Assembly (NCBI GenBank): GCA_013696045.1
Contig: JACCZH010000080.1
Span: 1-10,787, forward strand
Direction: 5' to 3'
DNA: 10,787 bases
DNA from: Chloroflexia bacterium
Lineage (GTDB): Bacteria; Chloroflexota; Chloroflexia; Thermomicrobiales; CFX8
In this document: positions 6,553-10,787 of the stretch, piece after piece
Layout: each line of letters starts with the position of its first letter
How positions within the stretch are numbered: the first letter of the stretch is position 1
Translations under genes and position numbers: made by a program
Notes under the pieces: model-generated
What the model saw: only the letters and a program-made list of their open reading frames with translations
The model's database searches: none
What the model was told of the DNA's origin: nothing

Positions 6553-8373
6553 TTACGACCCCGGCGTTAATCCCAACTCGTCCTCAGACTGGGGCCGTAC
6601 TTGCAGCGTGTATTCGTTGCGATAGGTAACCATGCCGGGACCGCCGCCCTTGATTTTGCGGACGTGACGCCGTTCGGTGACGTCCACCGGAACGGTGGTG
6701 GATTGACGGCCGTTGCTGTAGTAGGCGGCGAGCTGGGCGGCGGATTCGATGGTTTCCTGTGCCGCCTCGGTGGTCGAAGCTCGGATAATGACGTGCGCTC
6801 CGGGCTGCTCGCGCGCGTGCAGCCAGAGGTCGTCAGGCGAGGCGATGTCGAAGGTTACAACGTCATTCTGCTGCCCGGTCCGGCCGATGAGGATCGTGTC
6901 GCCGTGGGCGGTGCGATACTGGTGCGGCTTGCGGGCGTTGGCGGCCGGTCGCGCGCCCCGGTTGCGGCTAGCGCGGGTGACGCCGGGTGTTGACTCGGCA
7001 TACTCGGACCACTCCATCCGGGCGGCTTCAATCTCGTCATAGCCGGTGGAAAGACTCACCATCGAGCGCATCTGGTCCAGATAGGCGAGCTGCTGGCGCG
7101 TGTTCTGGACCATCTGGGGAATCTGCTCGGCGGCGGATTGCGCTTTGCGGTAACGCTCGAAATACTCCTGGGCATTTTCACTGGCGGTCAGTTTGGGATC
7201 GAGCTTCACCACGGCGCCTTCCGGCGTTACAAGCTGCGCCTGTCCCGGCTCGATCATCCACATGTAGGCATAGATCAAGTCACCAGTTTCGCGCAGATTC
7301 TCGCCGTCTTCGGAGCGTTCCTGCTGTTGCTCAAGCGAGCGCAGGCGCTGCTGGACGCGGTCGCGGGCGATGTCGATCTCGGACAGAATGCGATCGCGGC
7401 GCACGGCGTGGCGATCGCCACGTCCCGGGGCGGCGGCTGGACCGAGCTGCCAGGCCTGGTTGGCGGCTTCGAGCACCGATGATGTCGCCGTTGCGTTGAC
7501 GGCATCGTCGTTCGCGAGCGACTGAAGCTCAATCGCCGAGAACTCCGCTCCACCATCCTCGAACTCGTACAGGTGTGGCTGCCACCGGGATGACTCCAGC
7601 GGCGCGAACACGCCGTGAACCGCGGTGTCCAGTTTCGCCGTGTCGTCAAGGGTAAGGTTCGCAGGCTCGGTGTCCGGCTCGATGTTGGCACGGTAGAGCA
7701 TCTCCCGCGCGAGCAGCGGGCTGATCGCGACGAACTGTCCGACAAGCCAGCGGTCCAGCTTGCCCGATCCCTCCCGCGCTGCAGTGAAGAGCTGGTCTGC
7801 GGTCGCGCGCAATGGGTCAGCCTTACTCTGGGGCGGAGGCGGGACATATGGCTTGCCCGGCAGAATCGGCCGGACGCGGCTCATGGTCACCGGCACACGC
7901 TTGACGGCCTCACGAATACGGCCGTCCTCGTCGAGCAGCATTACGTTTGAGCGGCGGCCCATGATTTCGATGATGAGCTCGGAGTAGGTGATGTCAGGCT
8001 CGGATGTGTCTTCGCCGAGGTCGCTCTCATCATCACTATCACCGGATCCCATCACCTTGGCGAGCGAGAACTGGATTATCCGCTCATAGCGCGGCTGTGA
8101 CACAGCGACGATCTGTCCGCCACGAGCGTATTTCCTGAGCAGGAGCAAGAGGGGCGACACATGGTCGGCGTCGCGTTCACCGCTCTCCTTGCCGAGCAGC
8201 ACTCGGGCATTGTTGTGATCGGCGCTAAGGGTTAGCCAGCGGCGTTGGCGTTGGGTATACAACTCCAGAACGATTGTTAATGGGTCGCTGTGGGCCAGGC
8301 GCTGGATGCGCGCTCCCTCAAGCTGTGTGCTAAGTTCGTCAACGATGGCGGAAATAGTCAGTGCGTCGTACAT
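6553..8373 (-). CDS. rqcH: NFACT-family ribosome quality control protein RqcH
   Basis: The bacterial NEMF/Rqc2 homologue. It binds obstructed 50S subunits with peptidyl-tRNA and recruits tRNA-Ala to add C-terminal alanine tails that mark stalled chains for degradation. The order is NFACT-N (1 to about 190, starting MYDALTISAIVDEL, with ELIIEIMGRRSNVMLLDEDG), a coiled-coil middle with LDPKLTASENAQEYFERYRK, and NFACT-R (about 482-595, DDLWLHAREQPGAHVIIR and RKIKGGGPGMV). The tRNA-contacting Asp-Arg pair of studied RqcH proteins appears here as E97-R98 (QPRYERII). An acidic insert lies near 107-122. The frame is open from 8424, but that ATG sits inside the -10 box. ATG at 8373, with AGAGAG nine nt upstream, gives 606 residues and the family's normal N-terminus. 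Firmicute homologues were once named fibronectin-binding proteins (FbpA/YloA). Confidence 0.9.
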   Translation of the reverse strand: MYDALTISAIVDELSTQLEGARIQRLAHSDPLTIVLELYTQRQRRWLTLSADHNNARVLLGKESGERDADHVSPLLLLLRKYARGGQIVAVSQPRYERIIQFSLAKVMGSGDSDDESDLGEDTSEPDITYSELIIEIMGRRSNVMLLDEDGRIREAVKRVPVTMSRVRPILPGKPYVPPPPQSKADPLRATADQLFTAAREGSGKLDRWLVGQFVAISPLLAREMLYRANIEPDTEPANLTLDDTAKLDTAVHGVFAPLESSRWQPHLYEFEDGGAEFSAIELQSLANDDAVNATATSSVLEAANQAWQLGPAAAPGRGDRHAVRRDRILSEIDIARDRVQQRLRSLEQQQERSEDGENLRETGDLIYAYMWMIEPGQAQLVTPEGAVVKLDPKLTASENAQEYFERYRKAQSAAEQIPQMVQNTRQQLAYLDQMRSMVSLSTGYDEIEAARMEWSEYAESTPGVTRASRNRGARPAANARKPHQYRTAHGDTILIGRTGQQNDVVTFDIASPDDLWLHAREQPGAHVIIRASTTEAAQETIESAAQLAAYYSNGRQSTTVPVDVTERRHVRKIKGGGPGMVTYRNEYTLQVRPQSEDELGLTPGS

Positions 8374-8422
8374 GTGAACAAGCTCTCTAAAATTGCCAAA
8401 AGTGGCGGCAGTGCGACCGGTC

Positions 8423-8431
8423 ATTGTAGCA
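8423..8431 (-). promoter_or_regulatory. Extended -10 promoter of rqcH
   Basis: On the minus strand TGCTACAAT is a TGn-plus-hexamer extended -10 element (TACAAT at 8428-8423). No good -35 is visible at 17 nt, as is common for extended -10 promoters. Transcription would begin near 8416, leaving a leader of about 40 nt to the ATG at 8373. The 92-nt space between rqcH and gmk must also hold the gmk promoter, which I could not identify. Confidence 0.55.
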
Positions 8432-8465
8432 TCTGACGTGATGAGGTTGGGTCGGGAGGGGACAA

Positions 8466-9134
8466 GTGCGAGTGGTAGAGGATCTAGGCGCGGACATTCT
8501 GAATGAGCGCGCCGACGAGTTAATCGATCAAATGAGGCAGGTGCGCCGCCCGCGGCTGTTCATCATCTCGGGGCCGTCGGGCGTTGGCAAGGATGCCGTC
8601 ATCGAGCGGATGCGTGAGGCGCACCCGGATTTCCACTATGTTGTCACCGCCACAACTCGCCGCCGCCGGCCGGGTGAGATTGATGGTATCCATTACTATT
8701 TCATGACCGAAGCGGAATTCGTCGCACAGCACGAGCAAGACGGATTTCTTGAGGCGGCTATCGTCTATGGAAACTGGTACGGCGTGCCCAAAGGCAGAAT
8801 CCGGGCCGCGTTTCAGTCTGGCAAGAGCGTGGTCGTAAAAGTTGACGTGCAGGGCTCGGCGACGATCCGTCAGGCCATCCCTGATAGCGTGCTGATCTTT
8901 CTGGTTCCCCCAAGCATGTCGGAGCTGTTGGGACGTCTCAGGAGCCGCAAGACGGACGATCCGGACGTGCTGATGCAGCGGCTGAGCACTGCGACTCGCG
9001 AGCTTGCGGCAGCCAAGAGCTTTGACTATGTGGTGTTTAACGAATCTGACCAGCTCGATGATACTGTCAATCAGATTTCGGCGATTATCGTCGCCGAGAG
9101 TAGCCGGATGGAACAGCACGAGATTACGGTATGA
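8466..9134 (+). CDS. gmk: Guanylate kinase
   Basis: It phosphorylates GMP to GDP with ATP, an essential step in GTP/dGTP supply and in recycling of guanine second messengers. The P-loop GPSGVGKD lies at 36-43. The GMP-binding region reads TTRRRRPGEIDGIHYYF, followed by YGNWYGVPK in place of the common GN.YGTP. VDVQGSATIR, IFLVPPS and the lid-side RLRSRKTDD with RL..A..E are also family features. The P-loop Ser/Thr is replaced by Asp (GKDAV), a variant I recall from Chloroflexota. GTG at 8466 is chosen because GGGAGGGG stands at ideal distance. It gives 222 residues with about 22 extra at the N-terminus; ATG at 8532 would give a standard length but has no good ribosome site. rpoZ, often the next gene, is absent. 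The 3' end runs 11 nt into the converging def gene. Confidence 0.95.
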   Translation: MRVVEDLGADILNERADELIDQMRQVRRPRLFIISGPSGVGKDAVIERMREAHPDFHYVVTATTRRRRPGEIDGIHYYFMTEAEFVAQHEQDGFLEAAIVYGNWYGVPKGRIRAAFQSGKSVVVKVDVQGSATIRQAIPDSVLIFLVPPSMSELLGRLRSRKTDDPDVLMQRLSTATRELAAAKSFDYVVFNESDQLDDTVNQISAIIVAESSRMEQHEITV

Positions 9135-9672
9135 CCGCTTCTTCCTCTTCAGCTTCCTCAGGAGCCGGATAGCCGAGTGACGACCAATCGTCCATGCGGT
9201 CGAAAAACAGGACGCCGTTGAGATGGTCGATTTCGTGCTGGATCACACGTGCGAGTATGCCGCGCCCTCTAAAGCGCAGCGCCTGGCCGTTGAGGTCGAG
9301 ACCGCGCACGTTGACCCATTTATAGCGTGGCACTTCACCGGTGAGATCCGGAAAGCTGAGACAGCCCTCCAGCGCAATGTCATTGCCTCCGGCCTTGATG
9401 ACCTCCGGGTTCACCAGGGTAAGCCAGCGCTCTTCCGGATCGTCCTCGTCATAGTCGGCCGGGATGTGGATGACGACCATGCGTTGGAGGATGCCAATCT
9501 GGGGAGCGGCCAGCCCGACACCGTGCTCGGCGTCCATGGTTTCATACATGTCTTCCGCAAGCTTGCGTAACTTGTCGTCGATGTTCTCAACCGGGACCGA
9601 TTGTTGGCGCAGCCGGGGCGAGATCTTGGCGTAGCGTGGATCCGGTTCGGTTATGACTTTGAGTCTCGCCAT
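9124..9672 (-). CDS. def: Peptide deformylase
   Basis: A metalloenzyme that removes the formyl group from the N-terminal Met of new polypeptides as they leave the ribosome. All three motifs are intact: GVGLAAPQIG (51-60), EGCLSFP (102-108) and QHEIDHLNG (145-153). The metal ligands are C104, H146 and H150, the catalytic Glu is E147, and Q58 is in motif 1. The frame is open to 9759, but the first 29 codons of that version cover the promoter. ATG at 9672, with AAGGAG eleven nt upstream, gives 182 residues, a usual length. The C-terminal tail is very acidic (EEAEEEE). priA upstream on the same strand is a common neighbour, but fmt, which usually follows def, is not here; the convergent gmk follows instead. 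Confidence 0.96.
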   Translation of the reverse strand: MARLKVITEPDPRYAKISPRLRQQSVPVENIDDKLRKLAEDMYETMDAEHGVGLAAPQIGILQRMVVIHIPADYDEDDPEERWLTLVNPEVIKAGGNDIALEGCLSFPDLTGEVPRYKWVNVRGLDLNGQALRFRGRGILARVIQHEIDHLNGVLFFDRMDDWSSLGYPAPEEAEEEEAVIP

Positions 9673-9709
9673 GCGGGGGAATGCTCCTTCTTCGTAGACA
9701 ACGGGCTGA

Positions 9710-9715
9710 ATTATA
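9710..9715 (-). promoter_or_regulatory. -10 element (TATAAT) of the def promoter
   Basis: A perfect TATAAT on the minus strand lies 37 nt before the def ATG at 9672. Transcription would start near 9703, leaving a short leader of about 30 nt with AAGGAG. The best -35 candidate is TTAGCC at 16 nt spacing, which is weak, so activation or reliance on the -10 is possible. It shows that def need not depend on read-through from priA. Confidence 0.6.
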
Positions 9716-9768
9716 TACGAATACGACACGGGGCTAATCGCAGCGCACGTCACGTTCAAACGTCATGG

Positions 9769-9876
9769 CGTACGACCGGTTCGGTCGCCCCGGGACGAGA
9801 GTCCCAATCGTTGGATCACTGGAAACGTCCGGGCGCACGTTCAACGATTATCGTGGGCGACCGAACCGGCCGTACG
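9769..9876. repeat. 108-bp nested palindrome with 22-bp arms
   Basis: Positions 9769-9790 and 9855-9876 are inverted copies with one mismatch. Between them a second hairpin, GGGAC-GAGA-GTCCC (9792-9805), and a third stem, AATCGTTG (9806-9813) with CAACGATT (9842-9849), are nested. A transcript could therefore form a three-way junction. The element occupies most of the priA-def spacer and lies upstream of the def promoter. No T-run follows on either strand, and no protein is likely there. It may be a MITE-like repeat, an operator region or a structured RNA; the sequence alone does not decide. Confidence 0.75.
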
Positions 9877-9901
9877 TACGAAGCCTTGTTACGCGAAATT
9901 C

Positions 9902-10787
9902 TTACAACAAGCTCACCGGATCAACGTCGACCACCCAGCCAAATGGAATCCTCATGTCCGCCATGAGGGAGGGGCCGCTGTCGCCACGCAGGAGGATCTG
10001 CCAGCCGTAACGGCCACGCAGGCGGGCGGCGAAGGCCGGGGCGGGGCCGAGCAGGTCGAGGTCGGTCAACCAGGAGCTTCGGCTAATGACGGTTTCAATC
10101 TCCCCGGCGAACTTCTCGGCGGCTATCTGTGCTTCCACCTCATCCTGATGCCGGTAGAGCATGCGGACCAGACGTTTATAGGGCGGATAGCCATGCTGCT
10201 TGCGAAAGGCGATCTCGTCACGGTAGAAGCTGGTGTAGTCATGTCGCGAGGCGGCCTGGATGGCGTAGTGCTCGGGCGAGTAACTCTGGACGATTACCTG
10301 AGACCCGGCGGCACGCCGTCCGGCGCGTCCCGCGACCTGGGTGAGGGTCTGAAACGTGCGCTCGGCCGAGCGAAAGTCGGGCAAATGGAGGAAACTGTCG
10401 GCGTTGATGACTCCGACCGCGGTGACATCGGGTAGGTCGAGCCCTTTGGAGACCATCTGGGTGCCAACGACGATATCGACATCATGCCGGGCGATCTGGC
10501 GCAGCAGTGTCTCGTGGGTTACTCCACCTCTCAAGACATCCTGGTCCCAGCGCAGCACTCTGGCTTGCGGGAACAGCAGCTGGACCTCGGTCTCCACTCG
10601 CTGGGTTCCCGCGCCGTAGTAGCCGATGGACGCGCTGGAGCACGCGGGGCATGTTGTTGGAGGCTTGGCCTTGTTGCCGCAGCGATGGCAGATGAGACGC
10701 CCCCCGGCGCGGTGGTAGACCATCGGGATGTCGCAGTAGGGGCAGGTAGCAACGTAGCCACAGGAGCGGCATTGCACCATTGTGGAC
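9902..10787 (-). CDS. priA: Primosomal replication-restart helicase PriA (C-terminal part)
   Basis: A 3'-5' DNA helicase that recognises stalled forks and reloads the replisome. The visible part begins within the second helicase lobe. Eight cysteines in four CxxC pairs bind two zinc ions: C4, C7, C13, C16, C31, C34, C44 and C47, counted from the first in-window Met. Helicase motifs follow in DIVVGTQMVSKGLDLPDV, INADSFLHLPDFRSAERTFQ and VAGRAGR. The C-terminal domain (KQHGYPPYKRLVRML onwards) ends normally in VDVDPVSLL. The frame stays open to the right edge, reading Ser-Thr just before the in-window ATG at 10780. That Met is internal and the N-terminal DNA-binding and first helicase domains lie outside. 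It is transcribed toward def, 229 nt downstream. Confidence 0.95.
   Translation of the reverse strand, partial: STMVQCRSCGYVATCPYCDIPMVYHRAGGRLICHRCGNKAKPPTTCPACSSASIGYYGAGTQRVETEVQLLFPQARVLRWDQDVLRGGVTHETLLRQIARHDVDIVVGTQMVSKGLDLPDVTAVGVINADSFLHLPDFRSAERTFQTLTQVAGRAGRRAAGSQVIVQSYSPEHYAIQAASRHDYTSFYRDEIAFRKQHGYPPYKRLVRMLYRHQDEVEAQIAAEKFAGEIETVISRSSWLTDLDLLGPAPAFAARLRGRYGWQILLRGDSGPSLMADMRIPFGWVVDVDPVSLL

Noticed and set aside
6423..6629. Small plus-strand frame after tatC (68 codons)
   Set aside because: It overlaps the decayed palindrome and the 3' end of rqcH, and has no family resemblance. It looks like a chance frame.
7138..7482. Plus-strand frame opposite rqcH (114 codons)
   Set aside because: It lies wholly antisense to the well-supported rqcH gene, and GC-rich coding DNA commonly opens such shadow frames.
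9769..9876. Rho-independent terminator of priA
   Set aside because: Neither strand has a T-run after the structure, and the stems are far larger and branched compared with an intrinsic terminator.
9765..10010. Small plus-strand frame over the priA-def spacer (81 codons)
   Set aside because: It runs through the palindrome and into the priA 3' end, and has no ribosome site or family resemblance. Its composition is explained by the repeat and by antisense priA.

Overview
This is an ordinary-looking chromosomal housekeeping segment of a fairly GC-rich bacterium. It carries nine complete genes, one gene cut by the right edge, and several palindromic elements in the spacers. The guanylate kinase P-loop variant (GKDAV), the lone biotin carboxylase inside a fatty-acid gene run, and intergenic palindromes with the word AGATCC..CAGGATGAC all remind me of Chloroflexota (Thermomicrobia-like). 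That assignment is from memory and is tentative.

Left part, plus strand (1-5363): a perfect hairpin at the edge is followed by a tight type II fatty-acid synthesis run, fabH-fabD-fabG-accC. The first two genes overlap by 4 nt, and the gaps after fabD and fabG are 2 and 14 nt. After a 319-nt spacer with a long palindrome come nusB (antitermination) and acpP (acyl carrier protein). Together these supply malonyl-CoA chemistry (AccC), malonyl transfer to ACP (FabD), the first condensation (FabH), the first reduction (FabG) and the carrier itself. No accB, accA/D, fabF, fabZ or fabI is in the window.

Middle (5364-8465): a structured leader precedes tatC (twin-arginine translocase core). tatC converges on rqcH (NFACT protein of ribosome-associated quality control, minus strand). 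The spacer between them holds a decayed copy of the same palindrome seen before nusB. rqcH has a clear extended -10 promoter in the 92-nt divergent space before gmk.

Right part (8466-10787): gmk (guanylate kinase, plus) runs 11 nt into def (peptide deformylase, minus). def has its own TATAAT promoter. Upstream of it is a 108-bp nested palindrome in the 229-nt gap after priA (primosomal helicase, minus, N-terminal part beyond the edge). rqcH, gmk, priA and def are also neighbours in Firmicutes such as Bacillus, so this looks like a rearranged version of that old neighbourhood.

I see no mobile-element gene, CRISPR array, phage gene, defence gene or toxin-antitoxin pair. The least explained features are the 108-bp nested palindrome at 9769-9876 and the tRNA-like leader before tatC.
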